Shown: positions 1 through 7,224 of the stretch, piece by piece | Layout: every line of letters begins with the position of its first letter | Numbering within the stretch: the first letter of the stretch is position 1 | Source of the DNA: Candidatus Omnitrophota bacterium | GTDB lineage: Bacteria; Omnitrophota; Gorgyraeia; Gygaellales; Profunditerraquicolaceae | Assembly (NCBI GenBank): GCA_028714055.1 | Contig: JAQTNB010000018.1 | Coordinates: 1 to 10,969, forward strand | Direction: 5' to 3' | DNA length: 10,969 bases | The notes under the pieces: generated by a model | What the model saw: only the letters and a program-made list of their open reading frames with translations | What the model was told of the DNA's origin: nothing | Databases searched by the model: none | Program-made: the position numbers and the translations under genes

Positions 1-1
1 G

Positions 2-454
2 ACCATCGCCAACGAGATCGAGTCCCTGGATCTGGCGATCGCCTCGCGCGTTACCTGGCTTGAATGCCCGATCTTTCAGCCTTTTCCCGGAACAGAGCTC
101 GGCGAATACGTCGTTGCGCACGGTTACTATGCGCCTGATTACGACCGGATGCACACGTCTTACCAGCATAAATCGGTATTGAACTGTTTTAGCGAGCGGG
201 AAAAAGAGATCCAGATGAACCTTTCGCTCCTGGGCCCGGTTGCGGCGGTTTTCCCCTGGGTGCGCAACCTGATCGTAAGGTATTTGATCTATGCTCCATA
301 CAACCATCTTTTTACCCTGGCGTATTATCTGATAAAGATGCAGGTCCTGCGCAACAAGATATACGTGACCAGGGCTTCCTGGTGGAGGTCTCTGGGCATC
401 ATGGCGCGCAGCTTGCGGCAGGAATGGTTTAAACACGGAGACAGGAAGGGATGA
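2..454 (+). CDS. Radical SAM protein, C-terminal fragment (probably B12-binding type)
   Basis: The reading frame is open from the first bases of the window, so this is the last 150 residues of a longer protein whose start lies upstream. The fragment begins with the end of a barrel-like domain: the stretch FQPFPGTELGEY (about residues 25-36), followed by AHGYY, is the typical final strand and loop of B12-binding radical SAM proteins, where a PxPGT motif follows the last barrel strand. The rest is a helical, partly hydrophobic tail (FPWVRNLIVRYLIYAPYNHLF region) like the C-terminal extension of those proteins. The catalytic CxxxCxxC motif and any cobalamin domain would be upstream and cannot be checked. 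The stop overlaps the next start as ATGA (451-454), which indicates translational coupling. An internal ATG at 149 lies in the same frame and is not a separate gene. The family call is fairly safe; the substrate is unknown. Confidence 0.72.
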   Translation, partial: TIANEIESLDLAIASRVTWLECPIFQPFPGTELGEYVVAHGYYAPDYDRMHTSYQHKSVLNCFSEREKEIQMNLSLLGPVAAVFPWVRNLIVRYLIYAPYNHLFTLAYYLIKMQVLRNKIYVTRASWWRSLGIMARSLRQEWFKHGDRKG

Positions 455-1392
455 AAAAAATACTGATCGTGAAGCTCGGATACACGGAGACCCTGGAGAG
501 CGCGCTGAGTTTTACTACCAGCCTCGGGGACGTCTTGCGCACGACGGCCATCCTGCATTTTTTTAAAAACGACCAGGTTACCTGGTTGGTCGATGAAAAA
601 GCCCAGCCGCTCCTGGAGCATAACCCCCTGATCCAGCGGGTCCTGGTTTATGACCCCAGGCGTATCGCCCAGTTGACGCAGGAACGCTTCGATACCGTGA
701 TCAATCTGGAAAAATTGCCGGAGATCTGCCTGCTTGCCGAGTCCATCGAATGCAGCCGCTACCTTGGCTTCAGGGTCGGCCATTCCAGGCCCCGGGAGGA
801 TGCCGGTACCAGGAGGCTGGAAGAGCTGGCGCAGAGCACGGATAAAAGAAGGGTCAATAAGGATTGCTGGCAGAAGGTCCTGGCGGATGCGCTGGGTGAG
901 ACCTGGGCTGGCGAACCGTATGTGCTGGGCTATCATCCTGCTTCCCCGCAGAGTTACGATGTCGGCTTCAACTGGGCAACCGGGACCAAGTGGACCAACA
1001 AGGCCTGGAGTACCGAGAATTGGCGCGCTTTAGAATCGCTCCTCAAGGAGGATTTTTCGGTTACCTGGCAGCGGGGCTTAAGCAGCATCACCGAATATAT
1101 CGAATGGATCAATTCCTGCAGGCTGCTGGTGACTTCCGACAGCCTGGGATTACACATAGCATTGGCGCTGGGCAAGCGCGTGGTCGCCTTATTTGGCCCG
1201 ACCTCGCCGCACGAGATATATTTTTACGGGCTCGGTTCGTATGTGCTGCCGGAGAGCGGCTACGGTTGCGTTCCCTGCCTGAACCCCTATTGCACGCAGC
1301 CGCGGCAGTGCATGGAGTTTATAGCTCCCGAGAAGGTAAAAGAAAGGATAACCGATGAATTCAAGCGCCCTGCGCGTCCCCGCCAGGTATAA
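451..1392 (+). CDS. Glycosyltransferase family 9 (heptosyltransferase-like)
   Basis: This 313-residue protein has the length and two-Rossmann-domain layout of GT9 enzymes, which transfer heptose or related sugars from a nucleotide donor to lipid A core or another envelope acceptor at the cytoplasmic face. Seen directly: an N-terminal strand KKILIVKLG; the acceptor-side motif SLGDVLRTT (residues 24-32); VTWLVDEKA with a following PLLEHNP; the donor-site segment TSDSLGLHIALALGK (from residue 228); and FGPTS (ending at 252), matching the family's SxxxHxxxAxGxP...G.T pattern. The C-terminus carries the usual cysteine cluster (C273, C276, C281, C287). It differs from typical members by roughly a dozen extra residues between the first strand and the SLGD motif (about 10-23). 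The start is supported by an AGGAAGGG run just upstream and by overlap with the preceding stop. Sugar specificity cannot be read from the sequence. Confidence 0.9.
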   Translation: MKKILIVKLGYTETLESALSFTTSLGDVLRTTAILHFFKNDQVTWLVDEKAQPLLEHNPLIQRVLVYDPRRIAQLTQERFDTVINLEKLPEICLLAESIECSRYLGFRVGHSRPREDAGTRRLEELAQSTDKRRVNKDCWQKVLADALGETWAGEPYVLGYHPASPQSYDVGFNWATGTKWTNKAWSTENWRALESLLKEDFSVTWQRGLSSITEYIEWINSCRLLVTSDSLGLHIALALGKRVVALFGPTSPHEIYFYGLGSYVLPESGYGCVPCLNPYCTQPRQCMEFIAPEKVKERITDEFKRPARPRQV

Positions 1393-2236
1393 TTACATCG
1401 CCTGTTTTCTGACGCTTTCCTGCAACCTGCGTTGCAGCTATTGCATAAATTATTTCGGAGGGGGGAATGCCTCCCGCAGAAAGCTCATCCCCGGCCGCGA
1501 CTGGGTGCGGGGCCTCAACCGTATTGTCTGCGCTCCCGATATGCCGGTGACTTTGCAGGGAGGGGAGCCGAGCCTCCACCCCGATTTTATCTGGATCATC
1601 AATCATCTTAAGAAAGACCTGCACATAGATATCCTGACGAACTTACGCTTCGACGTCGATGCGTTTATCGGAAAGGTGGATCCCGCGCGCCTGCGCCGGA
1701 AAGCGCCGTATGCAAGTATCAGGGTAAGCTACCACCCGACTTATATGGACCTGAAAGCTTTGGCGGCAAAGGTGATCAAGATGCAAAACGCGGGTTTTAG
1801 TATCGGGGTCTTCGGGATCCTGCACCCGGCATTTAAACAAAGAGTGCTGAAGGCGCAGCGGGAATGCCGGGGTCTGGGCATCGACTTCAGGACCAAGGAG
1901 TTCCTCGGAGAGTACAAGGGCAGGACCTACGGGACATACCTGAGCCCCCAGGCCATATCGAGCGTCAAACGGCAGCGCTGCCTGTGCAGGACATCTGAGC
2001 TCATCGTCGGGCCCGACGGCAATGTGTTCCGCTGCCATTACGACCTGTATCACGGCTTGCCGCCGATCGGCTGCCTTCTGGACAACTCGTTTAAAATAAG
2101 GAATGTTTTCCGGAAGTGCGATTATTTCGGCGCCTGTAATCCCTGCGACGTCAAAGTCAAGACCAACCGCTTCCAGGTCTTCGGGCATTCGTCCGTGGAA
2201 ATAAAAAAAATACAGGAGGTTTCCGAAAGCGCATGA
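1355..2236 (+). CDS. Radical SAM protein with SPASM/twitch-like C-terminus
   Basis: This 293-residue protein is a radical SAM enzyme. Such enzymes bind a 4Fe-4S cluster and split S-adenosylmethionine to make a radical that attacks the substrate. The cluster motif CNLRCSYC supplies C23, C27 and C30, and the SAM-binding GGEP motif is at 69-72. After the barrel there is a second cysteine set: C209 and C211, then a PDGNVFRC segment ending at C227 (the Gx4C pattern of SPASM domains), then C255, C261 and C264. This could hold one auxiliary iron-sulfur cluster; the set looks smaller than a full SPASM domain. No B12 domain is present. The start overlaps the GT9 gene by 38 bases and has an AAAGGA site six bases upstream. 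The end is coupled to the aminotransferase gene by ATGA. That pairing suggests the two act on the same intermediate, possibly a nucleotide sugar, but this is inference. Confidence 0.88.
   Translation: MNSSALRVPARYNYIACFLTLSCNLRCSYCINYFGGGNASRRKLIPGRDWVRGLNRIVCAPDMPVTLQGGEPSLHPDFIWIINHLKKDLHIDILTNLRFDVDAFIGKVDPARLRRKAPYASIRVSYHPTYMDLKALAAKVIKMQNAGFSIGVFGILHPAFKQRVLKAQRECRGLGIDFRTKEFLGEYKGRTYGTYLSPQAISSVKRQRCLCRTSELIVGPDGNVFRCHYDLYHGLPPIGCLLDNSFKIRNVFRKCDYFGACNPCDVKVKTNRFQVFGHSSVEIKKIQEVSESA
2203..2210 (+). other. Eight-A run forming an A AAA AAA slippery heptamer in frame
   Basis: In the radical SAM frame the codons read ATA AAA AAA ATA, so A AAA AAA sits in the register needed for -1 ribosomal frameshifting. 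The -1 frame from here has no stop before the aminotransferase ATG at 2233 and joins that gene in frame, so slippage would produce a fusion protein. No stimulatory stem-loop was identified, and the AGGAGGT lies downstream of the run, not at the upstream position known to stimulate slippage. Function is speculative; the run itself is certain. Confidence 0.3.
2214..2220 (+). promoter_or_regulatory. Strong ribosome binding site of the aminotransferase gene
   Basis: AGGAGGT lies inside the end of the upstream radical SAM gene, twelve bases before the ATG at 2233. It is the best Shine-Dalgarno match in the window and suggests the aminotransferase is also initiated independently, not only by coupling through the ATGA overlap. 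Confidence 0.6.
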
Positions 2237-3435
2237 TACCGCGCCGCAGATCCCACATAACCTTGCATGACCTTTGCGTGGCGGCAGGCGCCCTGTTTTC
2301 GCGCAAGTACGACGCCTCGCTGGTGGCCGAATGGGAGGGTTCCTTTGCCCGCCATATCGGGATGCGCCATGCGGTTGCCGTCGGTTCAGGGAGGCAGGGG
2401 ATGAGCGCGGTCCTGGAGTCTTTGGGCTTGCGCCGCGGGGATGAGGTGATCATCCCGGCGTATACGCTCAAGGCCCTGGTCGGCATCATGCAGGGCCTGG
2501 GGCTTGTTTCCGTCACCGCGGATATCGAGCGCGGCTCTTTTAACATCGATCCCGCGTCGGTCCGGGAGAAGATCACGCCGCGCACCCGGGTGATCCTGGC
2601 GACGCATATCTTCGGCAACCCCTGCGACATCGAGCGTATCGTGGCGATCGCCAGAGAGAGATCGATCATCGTCCTCGAAGATTGCGCGCACGCAGCCGGG
2701 TCTGCGATCGGCACAAAGAAGGCGGGCACCTTCGGAGACGCCGCGTTTTTTAGCTTCGAGACGATCAAACCCATTAACACCTACGGAGGAGGCATGGTCG
2801 TCACCAATAACGACGCGTTGGCCGGCGCGATCCGCGCCGTTTCCGGCGCGGCCGCAGAGGGCCGGCACGCCTTTCCTTTTAAAAAGCTCATTTCCGCCTG
2901 CTGTGAGAACGCCTTTCTTCCCACTCCCTTTTCCTTCCTTCCCTTGTACCTCTTAAGCCTGTCCGCGACAAGCAAGGCGATCTATTCTCTTTACCGCAGG
3001 AGCCAACGGGGCTCATCCCGCCGCTCTGCGTATACGCCCTATCAGTCGCGCATCGGGATCAGGAAGCTGGCCGGCCTTGAGCAGCGGATCGCGCTCAGGA
3101 GAAAGAAAGGGGAATTGTTAAAAACACTCCTCCCCCGCAGCGTTATGCCGCAGCAGATCCGGCCCGGCGCGTCTGCCAACTACTATTTTTTTACCGCGCT
3201 GCTTCCTTCAGAGGCATCCGTTGCGCGGCAGGCCCTCCTGCGGCACGGTATCGATGCCGGCGTGCAGGCTGAGATTGCCGATAATTGCGCCGGTGCCAAC
3301 GATTGCCCGGTGATGCAGGAGGTGTTTAAAAGGATCATCCATCTCCCCCTTTACGAGGGGATTACCGAGCGGCAGCTGGGCAGTATCGGCAAGGTGCTCG
3401 GAAAACTATTCAAAGATGAGAATATTACTGATTGA
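2233..3435 (+). CDS. DegT/DnrJ/EryC1/StrS-type PLP aminotransferase
   Basis: This 400-residue protein matches the fold-type I PLP enzymes that aminate keto-sugars bound to a nucleotide. Landmarks are visible in order: AVAVGSGRQGM (cofactor phosphate region, about 47-57); GDEVIIPAYT (69-78); ATHIFGNPCDI (123-133); EDCAHAAG (149-156), whose D150 should contact the PLP ring nitrogen; and SFETIKPINTYGGGM (174-188), where K179 is the expected Schiff-base lysine. Having lysine here favours aminotransferase over the related ColD-type dehydratases, which have histidine. The usual glutamine stacking on PLP is replaced by H153, a variant found in some members. A hydrophobic, helical stretch at about 223-256 lies between the large and small domains. 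A strong AGGAGGT site (2214-2220) and ATGA overlap support the start. The likely role is making an amino sugar for the envelope product; the sugar is unknown. Confidence 0.9.
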   Translation: MIPRRRSHITLHDLCVAAGALFSRKYDASLVAEWEGSFARHIGMRHAVAVGSGRQGMSAVLESLGLRRGDEVIIPAYTLKALVGIMQGLGLVSVTADIERGSFNIDPASVREKITPRTRVILATHIFGNPCDIERIVAIARERSIIVLEDCAHAAGSAIGTKKAGTFGDAAFFSFETIKPINTYGGGMVVTNNDALAGAIRAVSGAAAEGRHAFPFKKLISACCENAFLPTPFSFLPLYLLSLSATSKAIYSLYRRSQRGSSRRSAYTPYQSRIGIRKLAGLEQRIALRRKKGELLKTLLPRSVMPQQIRPGASANYYFFTALLPSEASVARQALLRHGIDAGVQAEIADNCAGANDCPVMQEVFKRIIHLPLYEGITERQLGSIGKVLGKLFKDENITD

Positions 3436-4831
3436 CCCTCCGGTAGGTTTTCGCGAGGCCGGAGGCGAACACGGGAATTTCAAACAGGTATTGAATAAGA
3501 TCCCTTCTTTGGGGCTGGCATATCTTGCCGGCTCTGTGCGCAAGGCAGGGCATACGGTTGCTATTTTCGACCTTACGCTGCGTTTCAGGCGGGATGATTT
3601 TTTGCGCGCGGTCAGGGATTTTGCTCCTCAGGCGGTCGGGATAACGGCAACGACCCCGACGCTGCCCAATGCCGTTTATATCGCCTCTCTTGCGCGAGAG
3701 GCCGTCCCCGGGGTGACGGTGATCGGCGGAGGCGCGCATGTTACCGCCTGTCCCAAAGATTCTCTTGCCGCGGGGGCATTCGATTACCTGGTGATCGGCG
3801 AAGGGGAGGAGACACTCTGCGAGCTTCTCGGATGCCTGGAGCAGGCAGGGGGCAGGAACCTCGATGAGGTGGCCGGCATTGCTTTCAGGCGCAAGGATGA
3901 AACGGTTCTGACCCCTCCGCGCAGGCGCATAGAAGGCCTTGATGCGCTGCCGTTTCCCGCGCGGGACCTGCTGCCGCCGCTTACCTCATACCAGCCTACG
4001 CCCGCCTCATACCGGAAATTACCCTTGGCGGTCATCATGACATCGCGCGGGTGCCCGAGCCAGTGCGGGTTCTGCGACCGGGCGGTCTTCGGGGAAAAAT
4101 TCCGCCAGCGCAGCGTGGATAATGTCATGGGGGAGATAGAAGAGGTGGTCGGCCGTTACGGCGCGCGGGAGGTCCGCTTTTTCGACGATACCTTTACCCT
4201 TGATCCGCGCTTTGTAGAAGAGATCTGCGGGCGCCTGGCCAAATTCCGGCCGCGGCTTCCCTGGACCTGCCTGACCAAGGTTATCAGCGTCACGCCGGAG
4301 ATCCTGCTTATGATGCGGCGCGCCGGCTGCTGGCAGGTATTGTTCGGGCTGGAATCGGGGGATGATTTTATCCTCGAGCGGCTGGGCAAATGCACGACCG
4401 TGGAGAAGAACCGCACTGCGGTGGCGTGGGCAAAGGCGGCGGGCCTGAGCGTGCGCGCGGATTTCCTCGTGGGGAGCCCCTGGGAGACGGTCGAGACATT
4501 CGGGCGAACGGTTGCTTTCGCCAAGAGCCTGCCGCTGGATTTCGCGCATTTCAACAAGTTTGTGCCGTATCCGGGGACCGCTATCTATAAGGAGCTTGTT
4601 GCGCGCGGATACCGGTTTGATTTCGGCCGCGGTTCTTATATCAACAACCACAGCGATTTCGTCTATGTGCCGGAGAAGATCGGAAAAGAACGCTATGCGA
4701 TGATGCTAAACCGCGCTTACCGGGATTTCTATCTGCGCCCGGGATATCTGCTCGCCCGCCTTCTTTCCATCAGGACCATGGATGAGCTTTGCGGGCACAT
4801 AAAAGGAGCGATCTCGATTGCTTCGCTTTAA
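3416..4831 (+). CDS. B12-binding-domain radical SAM protein (class B-like)
   Basis: The 471-residue protein has the two-part layout of cobalamin-type radical SAM enzymes. Residues 1 to about 150 form a B12-binding-like Rossmann domain, with MRILLIDPP at the start, PSLGLAYLAG, VGITATTPT, VIGGGAHVT and DYLVIGEGEETL. The radical SAM barrel follows, with TSRGCPSQCGFCD giving C213, C217 and C220, then FFDDTF and LFGLESG, and ends near the PYPGT motif. The C-terminal tail contains YRDFYLRPGYLL, typical of this group. I do not see the DxHxxG motif that supplies a lower cobalt ligand in other B12 proteins, which is normal for this class. Known members methylate unactivated carbon or phosphorus or rearrange rings; many are uncharacterised. 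The start overlaps the aminotransferase gene by 20 bases and has only a weak upstream GGAAA. The substrate is unknown, and a role in modifying the locus product is inferred. Confidence 0.9.
   Translation: MRILLIDPPVGFREAGGEHGNFKQVLNKIPSLGLAYLAGSVRKAGHTVAIFDLTLRFRRDDFLRAVRDFAPQAVGITATTPTLPNAVYIASLAREAVPGVTVIGGGAHVTACPKDSLAAGAFDYLVIGEGEETLCELLGCLEQAGGRNLDEVAGIAFRRKDETVLTPPRRRIEGLDALPFPARDLLPPLTSYQPTPASYRKLPLAVIMTSRGCPSQCGFCDRAVFGEKFRQRSVDNVMGEIEEVVGRYGAREVRFFDDTFTLDPRFVEEICGRLAKFRPRLPWTCLTKVISVTPEILLMMRRAGCWQVLFGLESGDDFILERLGKCTTVEKNRTAVAWAKAAGLSVRADFLVGSPWETVETFGRTVAFAKSLPLDFAHFNKFVPYPGTAIYKELVARGYRFDFGRGSYINNHSDFVYVPEKIGKERYAMMLNRAYRDFYLRPGYLLARLLSIRTMDELCGHIKGAISIASL
4803..4808 (+). promoter_or_regulatory. 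Ribosome binding site that fixes the TTG start at 4818
   Basis: AAGGAG stands nine bases before the TTG at 4818, an ideal distance. No ATG or GTG is available in frame before the CxxxCxxC motif, so this site is the main evidence for the TTG start of the radical SAM/SPASM gene. Confidence 0.7.
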
Positions 4832-5900
4832 GGATTTATTCCAATTCATCGGAGTCAGGCGCAGCCGAAAACAGGGCGTTGTCCCCTCGGCGCTGCTTTT
4901 CCCGGTCATCTGGGTCACCAACAGGTGCAACCTGCATTGCAGGATGTGCGACCAATGGAAGACCCCTTCCGGGAGCGCCCAAGAAGAGCTTACGACCCGG
5001 GAATGGTTTTCTTTCGTTGATTCCGCCTCCCGCCTGCATTCGGCGGTCGTCGTCGTCACGGGAGGAGAACCGCTTTTGCGGAAAGATATCTTTGAGATCA
5101 TCGGGTACATGCGCACAAAAAAGATTGCCGCGCATCTGTGCACCAACGGAACGCTCATCAACGAAGCCGTTGCGCGCAAGATCGCCTCCTGCGGGCTCAA
5201 TTCCGCTTCTATTTCCCTGGATAGTTTCACGGATTCCCTCCATGACTGGATGCGCGGAACGGAATGTTTCCGTGCCGCGGTAAGCGGTATCAGGGCCCTG
5301 CGGGCCGCAGCCCCGAAAATAAAGATCGGGATCAATTGCGTTATCACCAAAAAGAATTTTTTAGGGATAGAAAAGATGATCGCGTTTGCCGAGAGCCTGG
5401 GGGTCAACCAGATCAAGTTCGATCCGGTGCATACGAATCTCATGCATCGTAAAAAACCCCTGGAGAGCTTTGAGGGGCTGCTCTTTGAAGAGAGCGACCT
5501 GCCCCAGCTGCGCACGGAGGTCGAGAAGCTTATCCGGGCGGCAGCCAAAAGCCGGGTGCTCACCAATTCCTATACGTTTCTTGAGGGGATCAGCCGCTTA
5601 TACGATACCTCCCGGAGGATGCGCCTTGACTGCTATGCCGGCTACATCTCTTGCGCGATTGATCCGTACGGGTGGGTGGCGCCCTGCGATAATTTTGACG
5701 GGGCAGAGAATCTCAGGAATAAACCGCTGGAAGAGATATGGAGATCGGAATCCTTCCAGCGCTTACGCGCCGAGGTTTTAGCCTGCCAGGCGCATTGCTG
5801 GGATACGACGCACGCCGAACTTAACATTCGCTGTTCAAGGTTCCTTTCTTCCCGGGAGCTTAGGCAGATCATCAAGGAGCTGTATTTTTACCTTACCTGA
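4818..5900 (+). CDS. Radical SAM/SPASM domain protein, TTG start
   Basis: This is a 360-residue radical SAM enzyme. The cluster motif in VTNRCNLHCRMCDQW supplies C37, C41 and C44; TGGEPLL (G82-P85) is the SAM-binding strand; and LCTNGTLI and SASISLDS follow as later barrel strands. A C-terminal SPASM-like region begins near C272: CYAGYISCAIDPYGWVAPC contains the Gx4C pattern, then NKPLEEIW and a further cysteine group (CQAHC, then IRCSRF). This should bind one or two auxiliary iron-sulfur clusters, as in peptide-modifying and dehydrogenase-type SPASM enzymes, though some act on sugars or lipids. The gene must begin at the TTG: the first in-frame ATG lies inside the cysteine motif, and an AAGGAG site sits nine bases upstream of the TTG. 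It overlaps the preceding gene by 14 bases. I see no short precursor-peptide gene beside it, so a peptide substrate is not supported. Confidence 0.88.
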   Translation: MLRFKDLFQFIGVRRSRKQGVVPSALLFPVIWVTNRCNLHCRMCDQWKTPSGSAQEELTTREWFSFVDSASRLHSAVVVVTGGEPLLRKDIFEIIGYMRTKKIAAHLCTNGTLINEAVARKIASCGLNSASISLDSFTDSLHDWMRGTECFRAAVSGIRALRAAAPKIKIGINCVITKKNFLGIEKMIAFAESLGVNQIKFDPVHTNLMHRKKPLESFEGLLFEESDLPQLRTEVEKLIRAAAKSRVLTNSYTFLEGISRLYDTSRRMRLDCYAGYISCAIDPYGWVAPCDNFDGAENLRNKPLEEIWRSESFQRLRAEVLACQAHCWDTTHAELNIRCSRFLSSRELRQIIKELYFYLT

Positions 5901-7219
5901 TGAAACGGATATTCGTCCATATCTTCATCTCTGTCGCCGCGCTTGCCGTAAGTCTGCTATTTGCGGAGGCCGCACTCATGTTTGCCGCGGGGGTCTATCG
6001 TTCCTGGAGGGCGCATGATCCGCCGCTGATAAACAGGGATGATTCTACCATTGCGATCGTATGCCTGGGGGATTCTTTTACCTTCGGCATGGGCGCGCAA
6101 AAAGGGCATTCCTATCCGCAGCAGCTGGAAAGGATCCTCAACCAGAAAGAAGGCGGGAAGAGGAAATTCGTCGTCTACAACGCCGGGGTCCCGGGGAACA
6201 CCTCATCAAAGCTGCTGAAGAACCTCGATAATTCATTGCGCCGTTACCAGCCCGATATATGCCTGCTGCTTATAGGCGCCAACGACTCCCGGCAGATCCA
6301 GGACCTTAATTGCGCGTTCCATGAAAATAGTTTATTTATGCGCGGTTTGAATTCTGCGCCGGGGCGCGTCCTTTCCCGTTCACGGGTCTTCCGCATCGTT
6401 GCGCTCGGCGGGGAGTCCATTGCCGTCCGGTTGTGGCAACGGAGGCTCGCCCGTAAGCACGCGATGTTCATGAAGCGGGCCTTACGCTGCGCAGTAAACG
6501 AAAAAAAAGGCTACGACGCGCAGAAGATCGAAGAATCGCAGATGCACGTGCGCCGGGCGGAAAATTATTATAATGCGCACGTCCGGGACAGCCAGGAAGC
6601 CGTGGCGGAATGCCGCAAGGCAATCGACGCGTGGCCGAACAACACCTCCGCGTATCTTATCATGGCACAGATACACATGGGGCAGGATAAGGCAACGCCG
6701 GAAAGCATCGATTCGGCGATCAGATTACTGGAAGATGCGGCGATGATCTGCCCGAAGGCAGATCTCTTGGATTACCTCTGGGATGCATATGCCATGCGGG
6801 GGGAATTCATCCGGGCGCGGGAAGCCCTGGAGATGTACCTGTGCCTCAGGCCGGAGGCAATACCGCGCTTCATGAACATACTTCGCTGCGGTTTCCCGCC
6901 GTCGGATGACCATAAGACCATTAAGAAAGCGGTAAGCGCCAATCTCGGGCAAACTGTCGCTGCGCTCCGGCAACGAAAGATTAAGGTGATTCTGCAAAAT
7001 TATCCCCATGAAGATACCTGGGCGTCGTTTTTGGGGGAAGTTGCCGCGGCAGGCGATGTGGCGTTTGTCGATCACCGGAGTGTGTTCAAACGGCTGGCTT
7101 CAACGCAGGGGTACCGGCAGGAAAAATATTTTGCAAAGGACGGTCATTGCAATAACGAAGGGTATGCCGTCATGGCAGAGGATGCGTATCAGGCGCTGCG
7201 TAAGGAAGGGTGGCTTTAG
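5900..7219 (+). CDS. Membrane-anchored SGNH/GDSL hydrolase-like protein with TPR-like insert
   Basis: The 439-residue protein starts with a basic tip and a hydrophobic segment (about 4-32), either a signal anchor or uncleaved signal, so the rest should lie outside the inner membrane. It carries SGNH blocks in order: GDSFTFGMG with nucleophile S59; NAGVPGNTSS with N94 and G96; and IGANDS with N128. The final block is KDGHCNNEGY with D414 and H416, a D-x-H spacing rather than the common D-x-x-H. Between blocks III and V, about residues 210-330 look like two or more TPR units (AVAECRKAIDAWPNN, AIRLLEDAAMICP, AREALEMYLCLRP). Family members remove or transfer acyl groups; in glycan loci they often act in O-acetylation. 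The start shares one base with the previous stop (TGATG) and has no close ribosome binding site, so it probably depends on coupled translation. The acyl substrate is unknown. Confidence 0.85.
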   Translation: MKRIFVHIFISVAALAVSLLFAEAALMFAAGVYRSWRAHDPPLINRDDSTIAIVCLGDSFTFGMGAQKGHSYPQQLERILNQKEGGKRKFVVYNAGVPGNTSSKLLKNLDNSLRRYQPDICLLLIGANDSRQIQDLNCAFHENSLFMRGLNSAPGRVLSRSRVFRIVALGGESIAVRLWQRRLARKHAMFMKRALRCAVNEKKGYDAQKIEESQMHVRRAENYYNAHVRDSQEAVAECRKAIDAWPNNTSAYLIMAQIHMGQDKATPESIDSAIRLLEDAAMICPKADLLDYLWDAYAMRGEFIRAREALEMYLCLRPEAIPRFMNILRCGFPPSDDHKTIKKAVSANLGQTVAALRQRKIKVILQNYPHEDTWASFLGEVAAAGDVAFVDHRSVFKRLASTQGYRQEKYFAKDGHCNNEGYAVMAEDAYQALRKEGWL

Positions 7220-7224
7220 GCTTC

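Noticed and set aside
149..454. Possible separate small gene starting at ATG 149
   Set aside because: The frame is open back to the window edge and the upstream codons encode a PFPGT motif, so this is the tail of a truncated radical SAM protein.
2757..2800. Possibility that the DegT protein is a ColD-type dehydratase
   Set aside because: The cofactor-binding position is lysine (K179), while ColD-type enzymes have histidine there.
3344..3362. Short CCCCT...AGGGG inverted repeat resembling a terminator stem
   Set aside because: It lies within the aminotransferase coding region, is only five pairs long and has no following T-run.
4706..5566. 286-codon minus-strand frame across two radical SAM genes
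   Set aside because: It spans the junction of two well-supported genes on the other strand, and its Ser/Arg-rich translation has no domain logic.
6501..6508. Second eight-A run, in the SGNH gene
   Set aside because: A -1 slip here would reach a TAA at 6571-6573 and give a protein without its D/H catalytic block. No sensible product results, so it is treated as a chance run.
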